DNA of 64,000 nucleotides, from assembly GCF_050281185.1 (NCBI RefSeq), contig NZ_JBNNWS010000013.1, forward strand, positions 62,001-126,000, written 5' to 3'. The translations under genes were made by a program, and so were the position numbers. This stretch comes from Heyndrickxia sp050281185 (GTDB lineage: Bacteria; Bacillota; Bacilli; Bacillales; Bacillaceae_C). The notes beneath the pieces are model-generated. The model ran no database searches and had not been told where the DNA came from. It worked only from the letters and a program-made list of their open reading frames with translations. Positions 51,074 through 58,690 of this stretch are shown in pieces. Each line of letters opens with the position of its first letter. Positions within the stretch are counted from its first letter, which is position 1.

Positions 51074-51217
51074 ATGACACTGAATCTGTTGTTTATAACT
51101 GTAACTATACAAAAACGCAATAAATCGATTAAAGAAAGTTTACAAGAAGCAAGAATTAATGAGATTTTAGAACAAAACAAAATGAAGCACAGCGATCTTT
51201 TTTTCAGAAATATCTAA
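51074..51217 (+). CDS. yrzI: YrzI-family small protein
   Basis: 47 residues, MTLNLLFITVTIQKRNKSIKE..., the YrzI pattern: a hydrophobic beta-like N-terminus followed by charged helix. This family is known to occur as tandem small genes in Bacillus. ATG behind AAGGAGGTG. It begins only 24 bases after the second terminator, so it depends on read-through or on a promoter inside that region that I could not identify. Function unknown. Confidence 0.82.
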   Translation: MTLNLLFITVTIQKRNKSIKESLQEARINEILEQNKMKHSDLFFRNI

Positions 51218-51247
51218 TGACAAAATAAAATATTGTGAGAGGAGAGT

Positions 51248-51313
51248 ATGATGATGGTGATTTTTCAAAATAAAAGATTGAATTCTTTATGGGTGGAGAA
51301 AGATTCCGCCTAG
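51248..51313 (+). CDS. Putative 21-aa peptide (micro-ORF 3)
   Basis: ATG at 51248 with GAGAGGAGAG upstream; the peptide reads MMMVIFQNKRLNSLWVEKDS A (21 residues). A short hydrophobic start followed by basic residues recalls a truncated YrzI peptide. Very short, so coding status rests mainly on the ribosome binding site and its place in the array. Confidence 0.4.
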   Translation: MMMVIFQNKRLNSLWVEKDSA

Positions 51314-51337
51314 TGAAAAAGAATAGGGGTGAATCCA

Positions 51338-51400
51338 TTGTTTTTACAAATTACGCTATTAACAATTCCTTTTCATAAACGTAAAAAACGAAAAAGCTGA
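51338..51400 (+). CDS. Putative 20-aa YrzI-like peptide (micro-ORF 4)
   Basis: TTG at 51338 behind AGGGGTGA. The peptide MFLQITLLTIPFHKRKKRKS repeats the YrzI plan (compare MTLNLLFITVTIQKRNKS): eight or so hydrophobic residues then a run of Lys/Arg. The stop lies inside the stem of a terminator. I read it as a second, shortened member of the YrzI tandem. Confidence 0.5.
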   Translation: MFLQITLLTIPFHKRKKRKS

Positions 51401-51422
51401 TCAACTAAGATCAGTTTTTTTG
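51394..51422 (+). terminator. Terminator of the micro-ORF array
   Basis: GCTGATC / GATCAGT stem with 6-base loop and T7 run. Confidence 0.88.
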
Positions 51423-51568
51423 TTTTGCAAATGCTGGATAGCAAATGTATTATCCTAAGGTTTGTGTTCTTTTCTCGCATGATAATTTTTGTGTAATGGA
51501 CATGCACGAACAACTGATTAATAACATAAGCATAAATAATAGGCAGATACCTAACGGAGGTGAAAAAA

Positions 51569-52297
51569 ATGTCCGGAATCTTGACAGCAATTGGTTATCT
51601 TTTTAAAGAACTTGTTTTTCTTGTCTCATACGTGAAAAACAATGCATTTCCACAACCACTTTCAGCCAGTGAAGAGCGGAAGTTTTTGAAAAAAATGGCA
51701 AGTGGGGATGAAGAAGCCCGGAACATTTTAATTGAGCATAATCTTCGTCTAGTCGCTCATATTGTCAAGAAATTCGAGAATACTGGTGAGGATGTTGAAG
51801 ATTTAATTTCAATAGGCACTATAGGACTCATAAAAGCGATTGAAAGCTATTCAGAAGGAAAAGGAACAAAACTGGCTACATATGCTGCGAGATGTATAGA
51901 AAACGAAATTCTTATGCATTTAAGAGCTCTTAAGAAGACTAAAAAAGATGTATCTCTGCATGATCCTATTGGTCAAGATAAGGAAGGAAATGAAATCTCA
52001 TTAATTGATGTTTTAAAATCAGATGCAGAGGATGTATTCGATACGATCCAATTAAGTATGGAGCTTGAAAAGGTAAAGGAATATATTGACGTCCTTGATG
52101 ACAGAGAAAAAGAAGTGATTATCGGACGATTCGGACTTGATTTGCAAAAAGAAAAAACTCAACGTGAGATTGCAAAGGAGTTAGGTATATCAAGAAGCTA
52201 TGTCTCACGTATAGAAAAAAGAGCACTCATGAAAATGTTCCATGAATTTTATCGCGCAGAAAAAGAAAAGAAAAAGAAAGAAAAAAAGGAAGAATAA
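51569..52297 (+). CDS. sigK: RNA polymerase sigma-K factor (pro-sigma-K), uninterrupted
   Basis: 242 residues. The first 20 or so (MSGILTAIGYLFKELVFLVS) are the hydrophobic pro-sequence removed by SpoIVFB; region 2 is 'ARNILIEHNLRLVAHIVKKFENTGEDVEDLISIGTIGLIKAI' and region 4 holds 'TQREIAKELGISRSYVSRIEKRAL'. It is the late mother-cell sporulation sigma factor. The gene is whole: no skin-type element interrupts it. It ends with a Lys/Glu run (KKKKEKKEE) that extends past the usual C-terminus as I know it from B. subtilis. ATG behind GGAGGTG. Confidence 0.95.
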   Translation: MSGILTAIGYLFKELVFLVSYVKNNAFPQPLSASEERKFLKKMASGDEEARNILIEHNLRLVAHIVKKFENTGEDVEDLISIGTIGLIKAIESYSEGKGTKLATYAARCIENEILMHLRALKKTKKDVSLHDPIGQDKEGNEISLIDVLKSDAEDVFDTIQLSMELEKVKEYIDVLDDREKEVIIGRFGLDLQKEKTQREIAKELGISRSYVSRIEKRALMKMFHEFYRAEKEKKKKEKKEE

Positions 52298-52298
52298 A

Positions 52299-52347
52299 AC
52301 AATGAGGCCGACTTAAGTGTGTGACACAAAAAGGTTGGCCTCGTTGT
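52299..52347 (+). other. Long hairpin after sigK
   Basis: ACAATGAGGCC / GGCCTCGTTGT arms (one G-T pair) around a 27-base centre. No T-run follows, so it is an atypical terminator or an mRNA-stabilising stem. Confidence 0.55.
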
Positions 52348-52404
52348 ATTAGAAAATTAAAATAATAACTGTACATCTTTAATAACGAAATGAATAGGTG
52401 ATAT

Positions 52405-52491
52405 TTATGCTTCCATTTCCACGGTTACTTCTGCAGTAATAACTAAGGCAACAGCAGTGCATAATACAAGTCCAATAACAATGGCAAACAT
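52405..52491 (-). CDS. Putative 28-aa single-pass membrane peptide
   Basis: ATG with GGAGTGATG upstream on the minus strand. It reads MFAIVIGLVLCTAVALVITA and then EVTVEMEA: one clean membrane helix of about 20 residues with a short acidic tail. No known family recognised. It stands alone and antisense between sigK and pepF. The good ribosome binding site and clean helix support it as a real small membrane protein. Confidence 0.6.
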   Translation of the reverse strand: MFAIVIGLVLCTAVALVITAEVTVEMEA

Positions 52492-52704
52492 GTTTCATCA
52501 CTCCTTCGGTTTTTTTGGCAATTTAGAAAACAGCCTTTAATTACCTTAAATTTAGCATATATTTCTTCTTCTAAATCGAATAAAAATGAACAGATTTTTA
52601 CTAATTAATGGCAAGTTTGTGTCCTAGAAGACTTAGTTTCTAAAATTAATAAAAAAATTTCGGATTCTAAGGTGTTTTAAATATTAGAAAAATTCCCCTT
52701 AAGT

Positions 52705-52719
52705 GTTTATAATATAAAC
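52705..52719. promoter_or_regulatory. Palindrome and -10 box upstream of pepF
   Basis: GTTTATA-A-TATAAAC, a perfect palindrome enclosing a TATAAT -10 box, about 30 bases before the pepF start. No good -35 hexamer, so the promoter may need an activator or may be repressed at the palindrome. Confidence 0.4.
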
Positions 52720-52747
52720 GTACTAATACATTAAAGGGGGATTTTCT

Positions 52748-54544
52748 TTGACAACTACTACATATTCATTAACTTGGGATCTTGATGCTTTCTTTAAGGG
52801 TGGAAGCAGCTCCATAGAATTTAGAAATTTTTTAAATGAAATTAAAGTTGCGTTAGAATCATTTGAAATTGAAGTGAATAATTGGGATTCTTCTAAAGTT
52901 TTAGATGATAAAGGTATATTCTTGGAATTGCTAAAAAAACTGCAAACAAACACTCAAATGCTTGGACAAGCTGGAGCATTTGTTAGTTGTTTGCAAGCAC
53001 AAAATACCGGGGATACGAAAGCAAATGAATTAAGAGGTCTTGTTGCAAATTACCGTGCACAACTTAATACTATTTTGACAAATTTTGATGATCAATTGAA
53101 AAACATAAATGAAGATGTATGGAATCAACTTCTACAAGAGGATGAAATTAAAGAATTAGAATTTGTTATAAAAGAGCGTAGAGACACTGCGAAAGAGAAA
53201 CTTCCAAAAGAACAAGAAGCTCTGCTTAATGCTCTGAGTGTGGATGGATACCATGGCTGGGGTGAAATGTATGATACACTTGTTAGCCATGTTAAAGTAC
53301 CTTTTGAGGAAAATGGAAAAATAGTTGAGCTATCTGTTGGGCAAGCGCATAATAAGTTTTCAAACCCAGATAGAAAGATTAGAGAAGAAGTTTTTCAAAA
53401 TTGGGAGAAGGCATGGGACGAAAAAGCTGATATGTTTGCTGCTACGTTAAATCATCTAGCTGGATTTCGTCTCTCCATTTATGAACAAAGAGGATGGGAA
53501 AATGTATTAAAAGAACCATTAAGCTATAATCGTATGCAAAAAGAAACTTTAGATACAATGTGGCAAGTTATCAGTGATTATAAAAAGCCATTAACTGAGT
53601 ATTTAAAGCGGAAAGCAAAGCTACTAGGAGTCGAAAAGCTAAGTTGGTATGATCTAGATGCACCAATAGGAAATGTGAATAGCCAAATGAGTTTTCAAGA
53701 AGGAGCAGAATTTATCATTCAGCATTTTAGTGAATTTGGCGACAAATTAGCGAGCTTTACAAAGAAAGCATTCGAAGATAGCTGGATAGAAGCGGAAGAT
53801 CGTGCTGGAAAACGACCAGGTGGATTTTGTACATCATTCCCTGTAAGCGGTCAATCGAGAATATTTATGACCTATTCAGGTACTCCGTCTAATGTTTCTA
53901 CATTAGCACACGAGCTTGGCCATGCTTTTCATTCCTTTGCATTAAGGGACGTTCATCCGCTAAAAAGAGGGTATGCAATGAACGTTGCTGAAACAGCATC
54001 CACGTTTGCGGAAATGATTGTAGCAGATGCATCAGTTAATAATACGAAGAATGAAGATGAAAGACTTTCATTACTAGAAGATAAAGTACAAAGATCTGTT
54101 GCATTACTTATGAATATCCATGCAAGATTTTTGTTTGAAACTAGATTTTATGAAGAACGTAAAAAAGGTTTAGTAGGAAAAGATCGCTTAAATGAATTAA
54201 TGTTAAATGCTCAAAAAGAGGCATATGGGGATGCTCTAGAAGAATATCATCCACTATTCTGGGCTTCTAAGCTTCATTTCTTTATTACGGGTGTTCCATT
54301 CTATAATTTTCCATATACCTTTGGCTATCTATTCTCTTTAGGAATCTATGCACAGGCACAAAAAGAGGGAAAAGGCTATGAAGAAAAGTATATGGCTTTA
54401 CTTAAGGATACAGGTTCTATGAAAGTAGAAGATTTAGCTAAGAAACATTTAAATGTTGATTTAACACAGCGCGATTTCTGGGAAGAAGGAGTAAAGCTTT
54501 GTGTGAAGGATGTTGAGGAATTCTTGGAAGCTACTAAGAACTAA
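52748..54544 (+). CDS. pepF: M3-family oligoendopeptidase (PepF-like)
   Basis: 598 residues. Zinc-metalloprotease motif LAHELGHAFHS (near residue 387; HExxH) with the downstream Glu in 'NVAETASTFAEM'. Length and N-terminal helical region ('TYSLTWDLDAFFKGG') match the oligoendopeptidase F family. It cleaves short peptides in the cytoplasm; B. subtilis YjbG/PepF can hydrolyse regulatory peptides. Start TTG with AAAGGGGG. Single gene flanked by converging pssA. Confidence 0.93.
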   Translation: MTTTTYSLTWDLDAFFKGGSSSIEFRNFLNEIKVALESFEIEVNNWDSSKVLDDKGIFLELLKKLQTNTQMLGQAGAFVSCLQAQNTGDTKANELRGLVANYRAQLNTILTNFDDQLKNINEDVWNQLLQEDEIKELEFVIKERRDTAKEKLPKEQEALLNALSVDGYHGWGEMYDTLVSHVKVPFEENGKIVELSVGQAHNKFSNPDRKIREEVFQNWEKAWDEKADMFAATLNHLAGFRLSIYEQRGWENVLKEPLSYNRMQKETLDTMWQVISDYKKPLTEYLKRKAKLLGVEKLSWYDLDAPIGNVNSQMSFQEGAEFIIQHFSEFGDKLASFTKKAFEDSWIEAEDRAGKRPGGFCTSFPVSGQSRIFMTYSGTPSNVSTLAHELGHAFHSFALRDVHPLKRGYAMNVAETASTFAEMIVADASVNNTKNEDERLSLLEDKVQRSVALLMNIHARFLFETRFYEERKKGLVGKDRLNELMLNAQKEAYGDALEEYHPLFWASKLHFFITGVPFYNFPYTFGYLFSLGIYAQAQKEGKGYEEKYMALLKDTGSMKVEDLAKKHLNVDLTQRDFWEEGVKLCVKDVEEFLEATKN

Positions 54545-54549
54545 AAAAT

Positions 54550-54577
54550 GTGCCGGCTCAATATACGAGCCGGCATT
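54550..54577 (-). terminator. Bidirectional terminator between pepF and pssA
   Basis: TGCCGGCTC / GAGCCGGCA stem. The T-run (T6) is on the minus-strand side, so it chiefly ends pssA; on the plus strand the tail is TTCTTATT. Confidence 0.88.
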
Positions 54578-54595
54578 CTTATTATTAAATGCTAT

Positions 54596-55135
54596 TTAAA
54601 GCTTTTTTAATTTAAACGATGCAATCATAAATAATGCTAAAATAAGGATAATAAATAAGTATAAATGCGGTGGAAATATAGGAAGACCTAGGTAGCTTAA
54701 GGTTACTAGACATCCCGCTGCAGTTATTGGCAGACCGGTAAAATATCCATTGTTCTCTGTGATGTTAAAGCGAGCTAAACGAAAAGCACCACAACCTATA
54801 TAAAATACGGTAAAAAACAACCCAGGATAGCCAAATGAATGTATAATTCCTTGGTATAAAAGGATGGCAGGAGCGACACCGAAGGAAACAATATCGCTCA
54901 TTGAGTCTAATTGTTTTCCTAAATCAGATTCAATATTTAATTTTCGTGCAACTAAACCATCAAATCGATCAGCAAGTGCTGCCATAAAAATTAAAACGAC
55001 ACTCAGGCTAAGCTGTCCATTTATCGCAACTAAAATGGCAAATCCGCCCAAGCCAAGGTTGAAAAGTGTAAGCATGTTAGCGGTCTGTGCTCTTAACTTT
55101 TTGATGGTTTGATCAATGACATCAGAATGAAACAA
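54596..55135 (-). CDS. pssA: CDP-diacylglycerol-serine O-phosphatidyltransferase
   Basis: 179 residues, about six helices. The CDP-alcohol phosphotransferase motif is complete: DGLVAR, eight residues, G, three, D, three, D ('DLGKQLDSMSD'). It makes phosphatidylserine, which the divergent psd gene product decarboxylates. Start TTG at 55135 lies six bases after GGAGGTG; a GTG at 55144 falls within that site. The pssA-psd pairing supports the serine specificity. Confidence 0.93.
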   Translation of the reverse strand: MFHSDVIDQTIKKLRAQTANMLTLFNLGLGGFAILVAINGQLSLSVVLIFMAALADRFDGLVARKLNIESDLGKQLDSMSDIVSFGVAPAILLYQGIIHSFGYPGLFFTVFYIGCGAFRLARFNITENNGYFTGLPITAAGCLVTLSYLGLPIFPPHLYLFIILILALFMIASFKLKKL

Positions 55136-55248
55136 ATAATTCACCTCCTATTATTTATGAAAGGATTCACATTTTTCTAGTTTATTATATAATAATATTT
55201 TATTATAAATTGAAAAGACCTTAAAGTTAAGAGGTTTTTTACTAAGGC

Positions 55249-55334
55249 TCTTTTCTTAGAGTTGTTTTGTTCTTGAATCGAACGTTTTAATATAGTGTTA
55301 ACACTTGATATAGAAGCATTTTTCTAAGAAAAGA
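55249..55334. repeat. Nested inverted repeats between pssA and psd
   Basis: Outer arms TCTTTTCTTAGA (55249-55260) and TCTAAGAAAAGA (55323-55334), 12 bp perfect, 62 bp apart. Between them is a 12-bp perfect palindrome AGTGTTAACACT (55294-55305). The rest of this 300-bp divergent gap is A+T-rich with no further gene. Confidence 0.7.
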
Positions 55335-55449
55335 TGCCAGAATTTCAATAGTATTAGAATTTTAGGAAAAGTAGGTAATTGAAACAAGAAAAATCGATTA
55401 AGATTTTTACAATCTTAACATAAAAGCTTTATAAAGTGGAGGAAGAATC

Positions 55450-56238
55450 TTGAAAAAATGGATCTATCGTTTTTTAATTGAATTAACCAATCATAAGTTA
55501 TTGTCCAACGTTATAAAAAAGTTTGCCCAGTCAAAAATAAGTAAACCTTTCATTGGATCATATGCAAAAGTTTATCAAATCAATCAAAATGAGATGCTCC
55601 AAGAACTTCATACATACACTACATTACATGATTTATTTACCCGAAAGCTAAAAGCTGGTGCTCGTGAAATTGCCCAGGATGAAAATGCTGTTATTAGTCC
55701 TGTGGATGGAGTAATTGAGGAATGTGGCGAAATTTCTATTCATAAAAGTATTGAAGTAAAAGGAAAATCCTATTCCATAAAGGAAATGTTAGGTGGAGAA
55801 GAACGAATTGATAAGTATTTAGGAGGCACCTTTATTATTTTATATTTAAGCCCTAGGCATTACCACCGTATACATAGCCCTGTAACAGGCGAGGTGATCG
55901 AACGATACTCACTAGGGAAAAGATCGTATCCGGTAAACCGTCTTGGCTTAAAATACGGAAGATCACCGTTAGCGAAAAATTACCGAGTAATTTCTGAAGT
56001 GAAGCATGGAAAAGGTTCATTATTAGTAGTAAAGGTTGGAGCAATGTTTATTAATTCCATTGAATGTACATCTCCATCTAATAACTGGGAAAAAGGTGAA
56101 GAGGTGGCCTATTTTTCATTCGGTTCAACCGTTGTTCTTTTGTTTGAAAAGGATACATTTTCTTTGAAAAAAGATATACATATTCCTGCAGAAGTGAAGA
56201 TGGGAGATGTTCTGGGGTTTTTAACTGATAAATTATAG
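55450..56238 (+). CDS. psd: Phosphatidylserine decarboxylase proenzyme
   Basis: 262 residues. 'VISPVDGVIEE' carries the catalytic Asp, 'LSPRHYHRIHSP' the His, and FGSTVV (near residue 225) the serine at which the chain self-cleaves to form the pyruvoyl group. It converts phosphatidylserine to phosphatidylethanolamine at the membrane. Start TTG behind GGAGGAAG. Divergent from pssA, so the two steps of the pathway share one intergenic region. Confidence 0.95.
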   Translation: MKKWIYRFLIELTNHKLLSNVIKKFAQSKISKPFIGSYAKVYQINQNEMLQELHTYTTLHDLFTRKLKAGAREIAQDENAVISPVDGVIEECGEISIHKSIEVKGKSYSIKEMLGGEERIDKYLGGTFIILYLSPRHYHRIHSPVTGEVIERYSLGKRSYPVNRLGLKYGRSPLAKNYRVISEVKHGKGSLLVVKVGAMFINSIECTSPSNNWEKGEEVAYFSFGSTVVLLFEKDTFSLKKDIHIPAEVKMGDVLGFLTDKL

Positions 56239-56368
56239 GCTTTGTAAACCAATATTGTTTTTTCTAATAAAATCTGTAGGGTATTCGTTCAGCAAGTTTT
56301 ACTACGTAAAGAAATGGCTTCACTTATACCCTACAGAGGACTTTAACAACAGGAACCAGTAACAAAGC
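56239..56368. repeat. Intergenic repeat family 3, copy 1
   Basis: 130 bp bounded by GCTTTGTAA and TAACAAAGC-type ends. Internal arms CTGTAGGGTAT and ATACCCTACAG. The reverse complement is related to 62094-62224. It begins at the psd stop codon. Confidence 0.82.
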
Positions 56369-56372
56369 AAAA

Positions 56373-56406
56373 TAAATAAAAAAAATCCCTACACATTTGT
56401 AGGGAT
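56373..56406 (-). terminator. Terminator of sda
   Basis: On the minus strand ATCCCTACA / TGTAGGGAT stem followed by T8 or more. Confidence 0.93.
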
Positions 56407-56413
56407 CCATATT

Positions 56414-56554
56414 TTACGAAGACATTTTCATTCGATTTGTCAATGAACGTCGATGAATTTCTGTTTCAATGAGGCGTATAAAATCCCGGCTTAACTTTAA
56501 TTCTTTTGCTTTAAAGTAGGATTCGATTAATAATTCATCTGATAAATTTCTCAT
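56414..56554 (-). CDS. sda: Sporulation histidine kinase inhibitor Sda
   Basis: 46 residues, exactly the length of B. subtilis Sda, beginning MRNLSDELLIESYFKAKELK and containing 'RDFIRLIETEIHRRSL'; nearly identical in its N-terminal half to Sda as I know it. It forms a helical hairpin that binds the sporulation kinase KinA and blocks phosphorelay entry until replication is in order. ATG behind GGAGGTGATG on the minus strand. The upstream region holds a DnaA-box cluster. Confidence 0.95.
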   Translation of the reverse strand: MRNLSDELLIESYFKAKELKLSRDFIRLIETEIHRRSLTNRMKMSS

Positions 56555-56616
56555 TATAAGCCATCACCTCCAAAAATTTTCATTCTAAAATTACATCTTT
56601 TACATATACTAGTATG

Positions 56617-56645
56617 TTTATCATGTTGTACCCTTACTCTAACAA
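56617..56645 (-). promoter_or_regulatory. Probable sigma-A promoter of sda
   Basis: Minus strand: TTGTTA, 17 bp, GATAAA. The nearest DnaA box is about 29 bp upstream of the -35. Confidence 0.55.
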
Positions 56646-56673
56646 ACATCATTAGATGGAACAAGCGTTCTTG

Positions 56674-56772
56674 TTATCCACAATAGGTGGTGGATAAGTT
56701 GTGAGTATCTTGTTTATAAATCTTTTATAGATAGATAAAACAATGTGTATAATGTGAATAAGGTTATCCACA
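56674..56772. promoter_or_regulatory. DnaA-box cluster between sda and yqeG
   Basis: Five 9-mers in 99 bp: TTATCCACA (56674, plus), TTATCCACC (56689-56697, minus, one mismatch), TTATACACA (56744-56752, minus), TTATTCACA (56753-56761, minus) and TTATCCACA (56764, plus). Four match the TTATNCACA consensus exactly. In B. subtilis DnaA controls sda through such boxes. Confidence 0.9.
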
Positions 56773-56837
56773 ATGTTGGGAAAAAGAGAATTTTGTCGAA
56801 ATATTTTTTTGGAAATTTCACATATCTTTTTTTTATT

Positions 56838-56865
56838 TTGAATAAAGCCCTAAAATTGGTATGAT
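56838..56865 (+). promoter_or_regulatory. Promoter of the yqeG-yqeM operon
   Basis: TTGAAT, 16 bp, TATGAT, about 50 bp before yqeG. Confidence 0.65.
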
Positions 56866-56916
56866 AAAGTGTATCTCGAAAAGAAGTTGTTTAAAGAAGG
56901 ATAGGAGTGTCTATGA

Positions 56917-57435
56917 TTGCTGTTAAAAAATTTTTTACCGAATGAGCATGTAAAAAACGTATTTCTTATAAAACCAGAAGCTTTGAAGGAAAAAGGCATT
57001 AAAGCAATAATTACCGATTTGGATAATACATTGGTTGAATGGGATAGACCTAATGCAACACCTAAGCTAATTCAATGGTTTGAGGACATGAAGAAACATA
57101 ATATTAAGGTGACCATTGTATCGAATAATAACGAAAAAAGAGTTAAGGAATTTGCCGATCCATTAGGAATTCCCTTTATCTTTTTAGCTAGAAAGCCACT
57201 ATCAAAGGCTTTTAAACGAGCTATTGAAATAATGGATGTGAAGAAAGAAGAGGCAGTGGTTATTGGTGATCAGCTTCTTACAGACATTCTTGGAGGAAAT
57301 CGAAGTGGATTTTATACGATACTCGTGATTCCCGTTGCCCAATCTGACGGATTTATGACACGTTTTAATCGAAAAATTGAAAGAAGAATTATGTCATCGT
57401 TTAAACGAAAAGGATTAATTAATTGGGAGGATTAA
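56917..57435 (+). CDS. yqeG: YqeG-family HAD phosphatase
   Basis: 172 residues. HAD motif I as ITDLDNTLVEWD (about 31-42), motif II 'VTIVSNNN', a Lys in 'ARKPLSKAFKRA', and motif III 'VVIGDQLLTDILGG'. It belongs to HAD class IIIA, close to mitochondrial phosphatidylglycerophosphate phosphatase relatives; the substrate in Bacillus is not settled. Start TTG behind AGGAGTG. First gene of the long yqeG-yqeH-aroE-yhbY-nadD-yqeK-rsfS-yqeM unit. Confidence 0.92.
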   Translation: MLLKNFLPNEHVKNVFLIKPEALKEKGIKAIITDLDNTLVEWDRPNATPKLIQWFEDMKKHNIKVTIVSNNNEKRVKEFADPLGIPFIFLARKPLSKAFKRAIEIMDVKKEEAVVIGDQLLTDILGGNRSGFYTILVIPVAQSDGFMTRFNRKIERRIMSSFKRKGLINWED

Positions 57436-57437
57436 CA

Positions 57438-58538
57438 TTGACAGAACATATTTGCATTGGATGTGGGATAACCATTCAAACTGAAAATCCGAAAGGCCTC
57501 GGCTATGCTCCGCAATCAAGCCTAGAAAAAGAAACAATTATTTGTCAGAGGTGTTTCCGATTAAAGCATTATAATGAGGTTCAGGATGTATCCCTCACAG
57601 ATGATGATTTCTTAAAAATTCTAAACGGTTTAGGAACTGTAGATGGATTAATTGTAAAAATCGTAGATATATTCGATTTTAATGGGAGTTGGCTTCCAGG
57701 ACTACATAGATTTGTAGGGAAAAATCCGATACTTCTTATAGGGAATAAAGAAGATTTGTTACCGAAATCGGTAAAAAGACCAAAGCTAATCAACTGGATG
57801 AAACAACAGGCTAAGCAATTAGGACTTGCACCAGTAGACGTTCTTCTTGTTAGTGCAACGAAAGGCCATTCTATAGATGAAGCAATGGAAGCCATTGATA
57901 AGTATCGTGAAGGCAAAGATGTGTATGTAGTAGGATGTACAAATGTTGGAAAATCTACATTTATTAATCGAATCATTAAAAATGTAACAGGGGAGAATGA
58001 CGTCATTACTACATCACATTTTCCCGGTACAACATTGGATATGATCGAAATTCCTTTAAATGATGGGAATGCTTTGATTGATACACCGGGAATCATTAAT
58101 CACCATCAAATGGCCCATTATGTGGATAAAAAAGATTTAAAGGTGATTACTCCAAAAAAGGAAATTAAACCTACTATCTTTCAATTAAATGAACAGCAGA
58201 CATTATTTTTTGGCGGCTTAGCACGCCTAGATTATATTAGCGGTGGCAGACGATCACTTGTTTGTTATTTATCGAACGAATTGAAAATTCATCGAACAAA
58301 AATTGAAAATGCAGACCAATTATATGAAAATCATGTAGGAGAATTACTGCAGCCCCCAAGAAAAGATGGTATAGAGGAGTTTCCAAAACTAATCCGATAT
58401 GAATTTATGATTAAAGAAGCAAAGACAGATATCGTTTTTTCAGGACTAGGTTGGGTTACAGTTAATGAACCAGGTGCAAAGGTTGCAGCGTATGTACCGA
58501 AGGGTGTTAATGTAATGTTAAGGAACTCACTTATATAA
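57438..58538 (+). CDS. yqeH: Ribosome biogenesis GTPase YqeH
   Basis: 366 residues. N-terminal zinc finger (CIGCG and CQRCF). The GTPase is circularly permuted: NKED of motif G4 (about 103) precedes the P-loop GCTNVGKS (about 169) and DTPG (about 214). This order is the mark of the YlqF/YqeH group. It is needed for 30S ribosome maturation. Start TTG at 57438 with GGGAGG, placing the gene two bases after yqeG; an ATG inside yqeG at 57423 precedes that site. Confidence 0.95.
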   Translation: MTEHICIGCGITIQTENPKGLGYAPQSSLEKETIICQRCFRLKHYNEVQDVSLTDDDFLKILNGLGTVDGLIVKIVDIFDFNGSWLPGLHRFVGKNPILLIGNKEDLLPKSVKRPKLINWMKQQAKQLGLAPVDVLLVSATKGHSIDEAMEAIDKYREGKDVYVVGCTNVGKSTFINRIIKNVTGENDVITTSHFPGTTLDMIEIPLNDGNALIDTPGIINHHQMAHYVDKKDLKVITPKKEIKPTIFQLNEQQTLFFGGLARLDYISGGRRSLVCYLSNELKIHRTKIENADQLYENHVGELLQPPRKDGIEEFPKLIRYEFMIKEAKTDIVFSGLGWVTVNEPGAKVAAYVPKGVNVMLRNSLI

Positions 58539-58543
58539 AGAGG

Positions 58544-58690
58544 ATGTTCAAAAAGTCCGGGAAAAATAGCTGTCGAATTTCGGCGTCAGCTTGCTCCTCC
58601 GCTCCTCACGTATTAAAAGCATACGCTCCGGTGCTCGGAGGCTACGCTTCCTTGAACTTCTCGGCTCTTTTTGTCCTCCTTTTTGAACAT
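58544..58690 (-). repeat. Intergenic repeat family 2, copy 2
   Basis: 147 bp, inverted relative to 12873-13016. Terminal inverted repeats ATGTTCAAAAAG / CTTTTTGAACAT. It sits inside an operon, between yqeH and aroE, and happens to be open in frame with aroE. Confidence 0.9.

Noticed and set aside
51569..52297. skin-like element in sigK
   Set aside because: The gene is continuous through regions 2 to 4, with no recombinase gene nearby.
57581..58096. 171-codon minus-strand frame in yqeH
   Set aside because: Antisense to a complete, conserved GTPase domain; composition is that of a reverse-frame shadow.
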